The notes: generated from the sequence alone by a model not told the origin. DNA of 64,000 bases from CBFFRJ01 sp051486985 (GCF_051486985.1 NZ_JAHVDV010000026.1:11071-75070), one strand, 5' to 3'. Positions 25,663 through 34,830 are shown, counted from the first letter of the stretch. Numbers and translations: made by a program.

Positions 25663-25953
25663 GAAGAGTCCGTCAGCAGCATTGAGCAGGGCAGCGGCCT
25701 GGTGCGCCAGGCCGGCACCAATATGGATAGGTTGATGGAGAAAGTGGAAAGCGTCAATGTGCTGATTTCAGAGATCAGTTCTTCTAGCGACGAACAGAGC
25801 CGTGGCATTGCGCAAATCAACATCGCCGTTAACCAGCTCGACAGCACAACGCAGCAGAACGCCGCGCTGGTAGAACAGGTGGCCGCCGCCGCCCAGTCGA
25901 TGGAAGAACAGACGGTACAGCTTGAAAACGTAGTGGGCAGTTTTAAGCTTTGA
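25663..25953 (+). pseudogene. Duplicated 3' tail of chemoreceptor 1
   Basis: 291 bases aligning without gaps to 24093-24383, with 36 differences by my manual count, mostly at third codon positions. Encodes EESVSSIEQGSGLVRQAG to VVGSFKL, the last 96 residues of the receptor, with no start or front half. The left border is abrupt at GAAGAGTCC. The synonymous pattern says it evolved under selection in a complete gene before being stranded, so it probably came from a related strain rather than from local duplication. Confidence 0.85.
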
Positions 25954-25961
25954 CCATAAAC

Positions 25962-25994
25962 GATAGCCGACCCGGTCGGGTCGGCTATCTCTTT
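25962..25994 (+). terminator. Rho-independent terminator carried with the duplicated tail
   Basis: GATAGCCGACCC / GGGTCGGCTATC is a perfect 12-base stem with loop GGTC, followed by TCTTTT. It probably ends transcription from the Sel1-repeat gene. Confidence 0.82.
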
Positions 25995-26412
25995 TACAGG
26001 CAAACATTGAGCCTGTTTTTTCAACTGCAAATCGTCTTTAATTGTTTTCCAGCTACTGGTCGGAATAACTAACCTGTTTCTCAGAGATTATCCGCTGAAT
26101 AAAAGTCTGAAAACGGACTGCATAATTAATTTGCTCGCCATATAAATGAATCTTCATTGAATCATTATCTCTGCTTATTTTCCAGGCCATTCTTTCTATT
26201 CATTGTTCCTGTTACGGTAAGACGTATGCACTTTTCTGATTTTTTTATTTAATTATTACATGATGTTGATTTTATAGTTTTGATGATTAATCATGACCCG
26301 CATTTTTACTTCCTCAGCGGAACCATAGGGTAGTGCCAGTTAACAGTAACGTTTTAACTATCCCGGGCTTTATTATCGTATTGCGGCTATTCAAACAGAA
26401 TAAGGGATTTTG
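25995..26412. other. Intergenic region before adhesin gene 2
   Basis: About 420 bases, AT-rich, no gene or clear repeat seen. It should contain the promoter of the adhesin-like gene at 26413. Confidence 0.55.
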
Positions 26413-27420
26413 ATGAAAAAATGGAATTGGAAGTATCTCTCTGACTATCAGGATAAAAAATCTCTCCTGATTCTGTTTTTGATAACAGCCAGCGCCGTGT
26501 TTTTCCCGGCTACAGCTGAGGCTTTCTTTTTTGGAACTTCGTATAATGGTTATCTCACCATAAACGCCGATGATAACATTGAAAAACTTGGCAATGTTAC
26601 GTCCAGTAATGTGAGTTCAGAGGCTAAGGTCTGGGCTGAAGGATGGCCGGACACAAACAGTCGAGACAGAGTAATCATTACTGATGTGTCTGTAAATTCA
26701 GAGTTTACCAATAAAGGATTTACAGTAGAGATGAAAATTGGTTCGGGATCCTGGGGCAGTGCCTCCTCACGTATCTACTCTTGCGTTTGGCCAGACAGGT
26801 ACTGTTCGGTCTATGGGTCTCCCCATGTACAAAAATCCTATACCGAAGGTATTTCGGTAAGGCTTAAACGTAATAGTATGACATCCTATACACCCATCAG
26901 GGCGGGTACAAACATTGCCATCGTATGGCTTGCTCAGTATTCAAACTCAGGGGTTTCTACAGCTAAAGTCTATCTTTATACACAAAGCAACGCTATCACG
27001 GTGGTCAATCCGACATGTGATGTTACGGGATACGATGAACTTGTTACCTTGCCCTCCGTTATGCGTAGCGATATTCAAAGCCAGGGGCCGGGTCGTTACA
27101 GCGCGGCACAGAAAGATTTCAGTATTAAATTGCAATGTACGGATAAACCCAAAGTGAGCATTAAATTCAAAGGGGATCCAATGTCAGGCGTTGCGACCAA
27201 TGACGTACTGACTAATAGTGACACTGCAAACAATAATATTGGTATACAGATGGTTTATAATAATAATGCCGTTAAAGTAGATGAAACAATTATGCAGGTT
27301 TCAAGCGCCGCCGCCGCCAGTGAAGAACTTAAATTTAAGGCTTATTACTATTATAAAGGTGGCGAAATAAAAACGGGTCCCGTTCGCTCGCAGGCAGAGT
27401 TCTTAGTGTCATATAACTGA
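26413..27420 (+). CDS. Orphan fimbrial tip-adhesin-like protein 2
   Basis: 335 residues from ATG at 26413 with AAGGGA upstream. The signal peptide is unusually long: a charged stretch (MKKWNWKYLSDYQDKK) before the hydrophobic core, cleavage probably after ATAEA. The N-terminal domain of about 165 residues contains SCVWPDRYC, similar to LCVWPDINC of copy 3. The C-terminal pilin-like domain runs from PTCDVTGYDELVTLPSV to the aromatic end EFLVSYN, with the second Cys in IKLQCTDKPK. It is clearly homologous to copies 1 and 3. A terminator follows at 27467. It has no secretion partner nearby, so it would need a usher system elsewhere or is silent. Confidence 0.72.
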   Translation: MKKWNWKYLSDYQDKKSLLILFLITASAVFFPATAEAFFFGTSYNGYLTINADDNIEKLGNVTSSNVSSEAKVWAEGWPDTNSRDRVIITDVSVNSEFTNKGFTVEMKIGSGSWGSASSRIYSCVWPDRYCSVYGSPHVQKSYTEGISVRLKRNSMTSYTPIRAGTNIAIVWLAQYSNSGVSTAKVYLYTQSNAITVVNPTCDVTGYDELVTLPSVMRSDIQSQGPGRYSAAQKDFSIKLQCTDKPKVSIKFKGDPMSGVATNDVLTNSDTANNNIGIQMVYNNNAVKVDETIMQVSSAAAASEELKFKAYYYYKGGEIKTGPVRSQAEFLVSYN

Positions 27421-27466
27421 CTATGCCATTGATGTTGTGATTTCGTCTTTTAGGGCACGATTAATG

Positions 27467-27500
27467 TTCTCTGTCGTTCTTCTTAATGAACGGCAGAGAA
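27467..27500 (+). terminator. Hairpin after adhesin gene 2
   Basis: TTCTCTGTCGTTC and GAACGGCAGAGAA pair over 13 positions (one G-T) with an eight-base loop, 47 bases beyond the stop. No T-run follows. Confidence 0.6.
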
Positions 27501-27649
27501 GCAAGGTACAAAAGGCGAAGGCGGTGATCATCAGCATCACATGTTCACTCTCTCCCTCAAGGCGTGAGCAATCCCGGTAATTTTACGTTTCACAGCGATA
27601 ATAGCGTGCAATGAGAATAAAACCGTTGCCGCGATGACAGGGGCCGGCT

Positions 27650-27857
27650 GAATTTGACGAAGCGTATCGTCGTGCGCACTGGGGCGATATCGCTATTCTG
27701 GTCAATAACTCCGATGGCCCGCCGCCTGCGACTGCGCAGGGAACGGACGCCGCTGTCTGGCAACAGTAGTTTTCCGTGATGGTCGCTTCGCTGATTCAGC
27801 GCACCGATGAGCTGCTGCCCGCCATGCGCCGCCGTGGCTGGCGGCGCCTTATTACCA
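27650..27857 (+). pseudogene. SDR oxidoreductase fragment with internal stop
   Basis: The plus-strand frame reads HWGDIAILVNNSDGPPP, then a TAG at 27767, then FSVMVASLIQRTDELLPAMRRRGW. This is the NNSGGPPPG to LLPAM section of a 3-oxoacyl-reductase-like SDR. The cofactor motif before it and the catalytic Tyr-x3-Lys after it are both missing. It joins directly to a copy of the gor 3' tail at 27862, marking a recombination junction. Confidence 0.75.
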
Positions 27858-27861
27858 CCTG

Positions 27862-28069
27862 CTTACCGCATCGTTACAAACTCTTCTGCCGCCGTCGGGT
27901 GAATCGCCACGGTGTTATCAAAGTCTTTCTTGGTGGCACCCATTTTCAGGGCGACCGCGAAGCCTTGCAGCATTTCATCCATCCCAAAACCAATGCCGTG
28001 AATACCGACAATTTTCTCTTCCGGGCCGACGCAGACTAACTTCATGCGGCACGGCTGACGGCGAGAGGT
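27862..28069 (-). repeat. Duplicated 3' tail of gor, distal copy
   Basis: 208 bases matching 29466-29673 with one difference that I can find (GGTGGC against GGTAGC). It encodes the last 69 codons of glutathione reductase on the minus strand and is in direct orientation with the real gor tail 1604 bases away. Homology stops sharply at AGAGGT. Adhesin gene 3 lies between the two copies. Confidence 0.95.
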
Positions 28070-28402
28070 GACGGTATAATGTCAGGAGCGATCGGCAATG
28101 AGGCGTAGAATGTCTAAGGGGAGGTTAAATTAGCATTATGGTAATAAAATATTCAGGAGGCCTTAAAATATAACCGGTATTATCAATGTAAGTGCTATTT
28201 TTGTTAGTGTTTTCCATTATAAAATCTTACAAAATAGTGGATGCTGGATAATTTGATTCTATTTAAGATGAAATATTTATTTGCATTCAAGTTTTCATTT
28301 CTTTTTGCCACATTTGCCATGATTAATTTATATTCTTGATACAGCCGCGTTCCTACACTTACTTCATGAAGTTTCTGTCAATATTCATAGGAGGGGTGGT
28401 CA
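28070..28402. other. Intergenic region before adhesin gene 3
   Basis: 333 bases, strongly AT-rich, no gene seen. A GGTATAAT sequence at 28073-28080 looks like a -10 box, but too far from the adhesin start for a short leader. Confidence 0.5.
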
Positions 28403-29377
28403 ATGAGAAAAAGGAATGTAATCGGTTTTCTGCTGGCAATTGCCTGGTGCGCTCTTCTGTTTCCCTGCGCTGCATGGAGTTTTAGTTGTTCAACCCAAAC
28501 AGTTGATGTGCCGGTTCCTGCATCAACCTTTACCACCAAAAGCACAATCTTTACTCTCCCCGACGGAGTTATTCAGAATTGTAATGGTTCAGTAAATGGA
28601 TCATGGCAGGATGCCATGCGGGTAAGATCGGTACGTTACCACAGCGGCCTGAGCGGTTTTACCCGTACCTTACAGGTGGCTGGCGGTAACAGCTCGGTGA
28701 GTACAGGTGCCACGGCCGTGGCGTCGGCGGAAACCATCAGCTCCAGTAATCTGTGCGTCTGGCCGGATATAAACTGTTCGACAACATCTTACAGTGGCAT
28801 GAAAGATACATTGGGGATATCCGTCAAACTGGCGGGTACGGCGGTGACCCTGGCCAGTGGCACCGTACTGGCGACGGTGATACTGGAGCGCCGTTCTGGG
28901 GTATCAGGAGGGTTTGATCGAGAAACCTATACCATCACCTTTACGCTACAGGATAAAGTCGAGCCGCCCGTTTATACCTGTACCATCAGTGATTACGATG
29001 CGACCATCACATTACCTTCAGTATCACTTAACGATCTCGTAAATAACGGGGTAGGGAAATATGCTGCTATTTCAAAACCCCTTAATCTGAATCTGCAATG
29101 TAATGATAATACTGACGTCGCTATAACCTTTAATGCGACGGTATTAAGTGGCACAGATAATGCCATCAAAAATCTTATGGCAGGCAATGATAACGTTGGC
29201 TTTCAGCTTTTTTACGGTGGTAATCCGGTTAAGGTAAATAACGCGCATTTAATAAGGACAGGTGCGTCAGGGGCAACAAATTTGAAATTTGATGTCTACT
29301 ATTACTATAAAGGTAGTGGGGCTATAACACCCGGAGCAATAAAGTCGAGTGCGGAATTCACTCTGGATTATCAATAA
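28403..29377 (+). CDS. Orphan fimbrial tip-adhesin-like protein 3
   Basis: 324 residues with strong ribosome site AGGAGGGG. Signal peptide MRKRNVIGFLLAIAWCALLF, cleavage near AAWS. The N-terminal domain (about 165 residues) has two Cys early (FSCSTQ, IQNCNG) and the LCVWPDINC element shared with copy 2. The C-terminal pilin-like domain begins YTCTISDYDATITLPSV and closes AEFTLDYQ. The third paralogue of the set at 21073 and 26413, more GC-rich than copy 1. It is flanked by direct copies of the gor tail, so it sits on a 1.6-kb segment that homologous recombination could delete. Confidence 0.73.
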   Translation: MRKRNVIGFLLAIAWCALLFPCAAWSFSCSTQTVDVPVPASTFTTKSTIFTLPDGVIQNCNGSVNGSWQDAMRVRSVRYHSGLSGFTRTLQVAGGNSSVSTGATAVASAETISSSNLCVWPDINCSTTSYSGMKDTLGISVKLAGTAVTLASGTVLATVILERRSGVSGGFDRETYTITFTLQDKVEPPVYTCTISDYDATITLPSVSLNDLVNNGVGKYAAISKPLNLNLQCNDNTDVAITFNATVLSGTDNAIKNLMAGNDNVGFQLFYGGNPVKVNNAHLIRTGASGATNLKFDVYYYYKGSGAITPGAIKSSAEFTLDYQ

Positions 29378-29385
29378 TAAAAAGA

Positions 29386-29401
29386 CCAGAACAGGTTCTG
29401 G
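29386..29401 (+). terminator. Short hairpin after adhesin gene 3
   Basis: CCAGAAC / GTTCTGG immediately after AAAAAG, nine bases past the stop; no T-run, so a weak terminator at best. Confidence 0.45.
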
Positions 29402-29466
29402 CCTTAGTGGGGGATGCCGACGATTCCCGGAGGTGGTGCTGCTCACCTGTCCGGGCTACTGGGCAC

Positions 29467-30819
29467 TTACCGCATCGTTACAAACTCTTCTGCCGCCGTC
29501 GGGTGAATCGCCACGGTGTTATCAAAGTCTTTCTTGGTAGCACCCATTTTCAGGGCGACCGCGAAGCCTTGCAGCATTTCATCCATCCCAAAACCAATGC
29601 CGTGAATACCGACAATTTTCTCTTCCGGGCCGACGCAGACTAACTTCATGCGGCACGGCTGACGGCGAGAGGTCACCGCGGTATACATCGCCGTGAAGGA
29701 CGATTTGTAGACTTTAACTGACTCATCGCCGTACTGTTCACGGGCCTGCGGCTCGGTCAGACCCACGGTGCCAATAGGCGGATGGGAAAAGACCACCGTC
29801 GGGATGTTATCGTAATCCAGGTGCTCATCAGGTTTGTTGTTAAACAGACGCTCAGAGAGACGGCGGCCTGCGGCCACGGCAACGGGCGTCAGCTCGACGG
29901 CACCGGTGTTATCACCCACCGCATAAATACCAGCAACTGACGTATTCTGGAACTTATCGACGACAATGTAGCCCTTTTCATCGGTTTTCACCCCGGTCAC
30001 TTTCAGATTGAAAGTGTCGTTGGCGGGCTCACGACCAATGGCCCAAATCAGGCAGTCCACGGTCTGCGAACGACCATCTTCCAGTTCCAGCGTCAGGCTG
30101 CCGTCGGCATTTTTAATCACCGCTTTCGGAACCGCTTCTTTGTGCAGTGTCGGGCCTTCGGCATCCATAACTTCCACCAGGGTTTCGCTGAGCATCGGGT
30201 CGAAACTACGCAGCGGCGAATGCTTGCGCACGTACAGGTGCGTTTCTGCGCCCAGTCCGTTAATTACGCCTGCCAGTTCAACGGCGATATAACCTGCGCC
30301 CACTACCGCGACACGCTCAGGCAGGGCGGGTAATTCGAAGAAACCATCGGAGTCGATACCGTATTCTGCCCCCGGAATGCGCGGATGGCTCGGCCGTCCG
30401 CCGGTGGCGATCAGGATATGGTCGGCAGTGATCGTCTCACCGTTCACTTCGACCGTCTTCGCATCGACAAAACGGGCGAAGCCTCTGATCACGTCAACGT
30501 TGTTTTTGCCCAATACGTTGTCATACGACGTATGGATGCGGTCAATGTAGGCGGTACGGCTGGCAACCAGTTTTGCCCAGTCGAACTGGTTAATGGTGGT
30601 ATCGAAACCGTAATCAGGGCCGTACAGGTGGATAGCTTCACGAATTTGTGCCGCATGCCACATCACTTTTTTCGGCACACAACCCACGTTCACGCAGGTA
30701 CCGCCAAGCTCTTTGGCTTCGATCAGCGCGCATTTCTGGCCATACATCGCCGCGCGGTTGATGGAGGCGATCCCGCCGCTGCCGCCGCCGATGGCGATAT
30801 AGTCGTAGTGTTTGCTCAT
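29467..30819 (-). CDS. gor: Glutathione reductase
   Basis: 450 residues from 30819 (MSKHYDYIAIGGGSGGIAS), same length as E. coli Gor; the frame is open 49 codons upstream without support. Reduces glutathione disulfide with NADPH and FAD. FAD motif GGGSGG, redox disulfide GGTCVNVGCVPKK, NADPH motif GAGYIAVE and the C-terminal interface region with GIHPTAAEEF are all intact. Downstream of rlmJ as in E. coli. The last 208 bases (29466-29673) are duplicated at 27862-28069, so a region left of gor was remodelled without damaging it. Confidence 0.97.
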   Translation of the reverse strand: MSKHYDYIAIGGGSGGIASINRAAMYGQKCALIEAKELGGTCVNVGCVPKKVMWHAAQIREAIHLYGPDYGFDTTINQFDWAKLVASRTAYIDRIHTSYDNVLGKNNVDVIRGFARFVDAKTVEVNGETITADHILIATGGRPSHPRIPGAEYGIDSDGFFELPALPERVAVVGAGYIAVELAGVINGLGAETHLYVRKHSPLRSFDPMLSETLVEVMDAEGPTLHKEAVPKAVIKNADGSLTLELEDGRSQTVDCLIWAIGREPANDTFNLKVTGVKTDEKGYIVVDKFQNTSVAGIYAVGDNTGAVELTPVAVAAGRRLSERLFNNKPDEHLDYDNIPTVVFSHPPIGTVGLTEPQAREQYGDESVKVYKSSFTAMYTAVTSRRQPCRMKLVCVGPEEKIVGIHGIGFGMDEMLQGFAVALKMGATKKDFDNTVAIHPTAAEEFVTMR

Positions 30820-30896
30820 ATTCCTTAATCCTGAACGAGGTTGAAAAGTGTCGAGATTGTAGCGCGCAGCCCAGAAGGTTCCCTCAATCGCTGTGA

Positions 30897-31739
30897 TTAC
30901 TCGGGTACTATCCAGTTTACGAGAGTATGCCCGGTTCCGCCTGGCACCAGTGTACGGTGCAGCCACGGCAGTACATTATTCATCTGTGCTTCTAACTTCC
31001 ACGGCGGGTTAATGACAATCATGCCGGAGGCGGTCATGCCGCGCTGGTCGCTATCCGGGCGCACCGCCAGTTCAATTTGCAGGATTTTGCGAATGCCGGT
31101 GGCTTCAAGCTCTTTAATCATGCGCTTGATCTGCGCACGTAGCACAACCGGATACCACAGAGCATAGGTGCCGGTAGCAAAGCGTTTGTAGCCTTCATGA
31201 ATGCCAGCGACTACCGCCTGGTAATCGGATTTCATCTCATAGGGCGGGTCAATCAATACCATACCGCGACGGGAGACGGGCGGCAGTTTGGATTTCAGCT
31301 GCTGATAGCCATCGGCGCGTTCTACGCGTGCGCGCTCATCTTTCTGAAACTCCTGGCGCAGCAGCGGGAAGTCGCTCGGGTGCAGCTCGGTGAGGAAAAG
31401 GCTGTCCTGCTCACGCAGTAGCTGGCGGGCAATCAGCGGCGAGCCAGGGTAGTAACGCAGGGTTTCGTTACGGTTGAAATGGCGCAGTACGTTCATGTAC
31501 GGCTCCAGCTCAGCAGGCACATCATCCTGCTGCCAGATACGCGCAATCCCTTCCAGATACTCGCCGGTACGCTCGGCATGCTCGCCAGATAACTGATAAC
31601 GCCCCGCGCCCGCATGGGTATCCAGATAGATAAAGGGTTTATCTTTTTCTTTGAGCGATTCGATGATCAGGCTCTGAACGGTGTGTTTTAAGACGTCGGC
31701 GTGGTTGCCAGCGTGAAAGCTGTGGCGATAACTGAGCAT
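30897..31739 (-). CDS. rlmJ: 23S rRNA (adenine-2030-N6)-methyltransferase RlmJ
   Basis: 280 residues. Methylates A2030 of 23S rRNA using S-adenosylmethionine. N-terminus MLSYRHSFHAGNHADVLKH is diagnostic of the family. AdoMet and catalytic region: YLDTHAGAGRY and the N6-methylase motif IDPPYEMKSDY. Precedes gor on the same strand, 77 bases away, the E. coli order. Confidence 0.95.
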   Translation of the reverse strand: MLSYRHSFHAGNHADVLKHTVQSLIIESLKEKDKPFIYLDTHAGAGRYQLSGEHAERTGEYLEGIARIWQQDDVPAELEPYMNVLRHFNRNETLRYYPGSPLIARQLLREQDSLFLTELHPSDFPLLRQEFQKDERARVERADGYQQLKSKLPPVSRRGMVLIDPPYEMKSDYQAVVAGIHEGYKRFATGTYALWYPVVLRAQIKRMIKELEATGIRKILQIELAVRPDSDQRGMTASGMIVINPPWKLEAQMNNVLPWLHRTLVPGGTGHTLVNWIVPE

Positions 31740-31979
31740 GGAGGCAGAGATTCCAGAAAATGAACGTGATTGCGCACAGTTTACCGTAGATTGGGTTGAA
31801 ATGCCGTTGTCCGATGCGCTTGTTTCAATTTACTGATGGCGGGCGACACCATTGACCAGATGCCAGACGACGGGGGCAAAGACGATCCGTACCCTGACAG
31901 GATGAAAACCGCGCCGCCGTGTGGTTACCCACTTTTAAGAAAACGCCACCGCCCGCACACTCTGGCAGCGTCTTACTGT

Positions 31980-32429
31980 TCAGAGCGTAAAAATATTTAG
32001 TGCCCGCACGCTGGCTTCGGGGTTGGCGCGCTTTACCGCCTCCAGAAAGTCGGCGAAATCGGTGTTAAACAGGGTGTAATTGTGGCGAAAACGTACCTGT
32101 TTCGTCTGGCCTTCGTTGGTGTAAGTGACTTTCCAGAATGAGCGGTTATTTACTTCGATGCTTTCACGTTCGACTTTAATTATTGCGCTCAATGGCACCG
32201 ATTTTTTCACATCCACCTGAATTTCATAAAAATTCTCTTCATCGAAATAATACGTTGTTGGTAACAACTGCCCACCTTTACCGGGGCGGAAGGTTTTGGT
32301 GGGGATAGATATTTTTCGTAAGCCGTTATCCGCTGTGGCGCCCTTTTTACGACGTCGCCACTTCGGGAAAGTGAGTGCCAGCCCAATCAGCGCCAGCAGC
32401 GGCAATATCGTCAGAATGAAATTCAACAT
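31980..32429 (-). CDS. Small membrane-anchored protein of unknown function
   Basis: 149 residues: one N-terminal membrane helix (LTILPLLALIGLALTF), a basic stretch (PKWRRRKKGA), then about 115 soluble residues with several predicted strands (TTYYFDEENFYEIQVDV; SIEVNNRSFWKVTYTNEG; KQVRFRHNYTLF). By the positive-inside rule the soluble part is cytoplasmic, where it looks like a small PH-like or YcxB-like beta domain, a guess only. It lies between rlmJ and prlC, which are close neighbours in E. coli, so it is an insertion relative to that order. Ribosome site AAGGAGAA precedes the start. Confidence 0.7.
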   Translation of the reverse strand: MLNFILTILPLLALIGLALTFPKWRRRKKGATADNGLRKISIPTKTFRPGKGGQLLPTTYYFDEENFYEIQVDVKKSVPLSAIIKVERESIEVNNRSFWKVTYTNEGQTKQVRFRHNYTLFNTDFADFLEAVKRANPEASVRALNIFTL

Positions 32430-32658
32430 GTGTTCTCCTTGTCGTTGTTATGACGAGTATACGCATTGATGAAAAATTTATGACCCTGATTCCTTAGTAA
32501 GAATCAGAGAGCAGGGCGATGCGGCGATTGCAGCAATCAGCCGTTGCGCGCAACGCCTGCCATTGAAATCCTCTACACTTAGCCCCATGCTACAACGTTA
32601 TGCAGAGCGCCGGATTGTGCGCTTCATTCACTTTCTCAAACAGGACAGGACTGCGCAT

Positions 32659-34701
32659 ATGACCAATCCATTGTTGACGCCTTTCGATTTACCGCCATTT
32701 TCAAAAATCCTGCCTGAGCATGTCGTGCCTGCCGTTACGAAGGCACTGGATGATTGCCGTACGGCGGTGGAAAGCGTGGTCGCACAAAGCGGACCTTTTA
32801 CCTGGGACAACCTTTGCCAGCCGCTGGCCGAAGCTGACGATCGCCTGGGCCGTCTTTTCTCTCCGGTCAGTCACCTGAATTCGGTACAAAACAGCCCGGA
32901 ACTGCGTGAAGCTTACGAACAAACCCTGCCACTGCTCTCTGAGTACAGTACCTGGGTCGGGCAGAATGAAGCGCTGTATAACGCGTATCGTGACCTGCGT
33001 GACGGCGATCACTACGCCACGCTGAATACCGCGCAGAAAAAATCTGTCGATAATGCCCTGCGTGATTTTGAGCTGTCCGGTATTGGTCTGGATAAAGAGA
33101 AACAAAAACGCTACGGCGAAATTGCGGCGCGCCTGTCTGAGCTGGGCAATCAGTACAGCAACAACGTGCTGGATGCCACCATGGGCTGGAGCAAACTGAT
33201 TACCGATGAAGCCGAGCTGTCCGGTATGCCGGAAAGCGCGCTGGCCGCTGCGAAAGCGCAGGCTGAAGCCAAAGAGCAGCAGGGGTATCTGCTGACACTG
33301 GACATCCCAAGTTACCTGCCGGTGTTGACCTACTGCGACAATCAGTCGCTGCGTGAAGAGATGTATCGTGCCTACAGCACCCGCGCTTCTGACCAGGGCC
33401 CTAATGCGGGCAAATGGGACAACAGTCCGGTAATGGAAGAGATCCTCGCCCTGCGCCACGAGCTGGCGCAGCTTCTCGGCTTTGAAAGCTACGCCTTCAA
33501 ATCACTGGCGACCAAAATGGCGGAGAATCCGTCTCAGGTGCTCGATTTCCTTAACGATCTGGCAAAGCGTGCGCGTCCACAGGGGCAGCGCGAACTGGCG
33601 CAGCTTCGTGCCTTCGCAAAAAGCGAGTTCGGTGTCGACGACCTGCAGCCGTGGGATATTGCGTACTACAGCGAAAAGCAAAAACAGCATCTGTACAGCA
33701 TCAGCGATGAACAACTGCGCCCCTATTTCCCCGAGAATAAAGCCGTGAGCGGCCTGTTCGAAGTCGTAAAACGTATTTACGGCATCACGGCGAAAGAGCG
33801 TACCGATGTCGACGTCTGGCATCCGGACGTGCGTTTCTTTGAACTGTACGATGAGAGTAACGAACTGCGCGGCAGCTTCTATCTCGACCTTTATGCGCGC
33901 GAGCATAAACGCGGCGGCGCGTGGATGGACGACTGTGTGGGGCAGATGCGCCTGGCGGACGGTTCGCTGCAAAAGCCTGTCGCTTATCTCACCTGTAACT
34001 TCAACCGCCCGGTTAACGGCAAGCCAGCGCTCTTTACGCACGATGAAGTGATCACGCTGTTCCATGAGTTTGGTCACGGCCTGCACCATATGCTGACCCG
34101 CATCGAAACCCCGGGGGTGGCCGGTATCAGCGGTGTGCCGTGGGATGCCGTTGAGTTGCCGAGCCAGTTTATGGAGAACTGGTGCTGGGAGCCGGACGCG
34201 CTGGCGTTTATCTCCGGTCATTATGAGACGGGTGAGCCGCTGCCGAAGGCGTTGCTCGATAAAATGCTGGAAGCGAAAAACTACCAGGCGGCGCTGTTTA
34301 TCCTTCGTCAGCTGGAGTTCGGCCTGTTCGACTTCCGTCTGCATGCGGAATTCAACCCGCAGCAGGGTGCGAAAATCCTCGATACGCTGTTTGAGATCAA
34401 AAAGCAGGTTTCCGTGATGCAAAGCCCCTCCTGGGGTCGCTTCCCGCATGCGTTCAGCCACATTTTTGCTGGCGGTTACGCGGCAGGTTACTACAGCTAC
34501 CTGTGGGCTGACGTGCTGGCGGCGGATGCCTACTCGCGCTTTGAAGAAGAGGGGATTTTCAATCGCGAAACCGGTCAGTCCTTCCTCGATAACATCCTGA
34601 CCCGTGGCGGTTCGGAAGAGCCGATGGAGCTGTTCAAACGCTTCCGTGGGCGTGAACCGCAGCTGGATGCGATGCTGGAGCACTACGGGATTGAGGGCTG
34701 A
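32659..34701 (+). CDS. prlC: Oligopeptidase A
   Basis: 680 residues from 32659 (MTNPLLTPFDLPPFSKILP), the E. coli length; upstream open codons lack family similarity. M3-family cytoplasmic zinc metallopeptidase that degrades oligopeptides, including cleaved signal peptides. The zinc site is HEFGH at residues 469-473 with the downstream Glu in the PSQFMENWCWEP segment. Followed by rsmJ, the E. coli order. A CTCTACACTT sequence about 80 bases upstream could be a -10 region. Confidence 0.97.
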   Translation: MTNPLLTPFDLPPFSKILPEHVVPAVTKALDDCRTAVESVVAQSGPFTWDNLCQPLAEADDRLGRLFSPVSHLNSVQNSPELREAYEQTLPLLSEYSTWVGQNEALYNAYRDLRDGDHYATLNTAQKKSVDNALRDFELSGIGLDKEKQKRYGEIAARLSELGNQYSNNVLDATMGWSKLITDEAELSGMPESALAAAKAQAEAKEQQGYLLTLDIPSYLPVLTYCDNQSLREEMYRAYSTRASDQGPNAGKWDNSPVMEEILALRHELAQLLGFESYAFKSLATKMAENPSQVLDFLNDLAKRARPQGQRELAQLRAFAKSEFGVDDLQPWDIAYYSEKQKQHLYSISDEQLRPYFPENKAVSGLFEVVKRIYGITAKERTDVDVWHPDVRFFELYDESNELRGSFYLDLYAREHKRGGAWMDDCVGQMRLADGSLQKPVAYLTCNFNRPVNGKPALFTHDEVITLFHEFGHGLHHMLTRIETPGVAGISGVPWDAVELPSQFMENWCWEPDALAFISGHYETGEPLPKALLDKMLEAKNYQAALFILRQLEFGLFDFRLHAEFNPQQGAKILDTLFEIKKQVSVMQSPSWGRFPHAFSHIFAGGYAAGYYSYLWADVLAADAYSRFEEEGIFNRETGQSFLDNILTRGGSEEPMELFKRFRGREPQLDAMLEHYGIEG

Positions 34702-34830
34702 TACCTCTACTCCTTCAGACGGCCTCAGCGGCAACTGTACTCGCCAACCCGGGTCACGTACTCTTGTACGCTCCCGGGGATGTGCTCCCCTGTTGTCTTG
34801 ATGCAACTTGAATGATTTGGGTACTGCGTA

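Noticed and set aside
29467..30819. gor might be damaged by the tail duplication
   Set aside because: The full 450-residue frame with all cofactor and redox motifs is intact; only a copy of the tail lies elsewhere.
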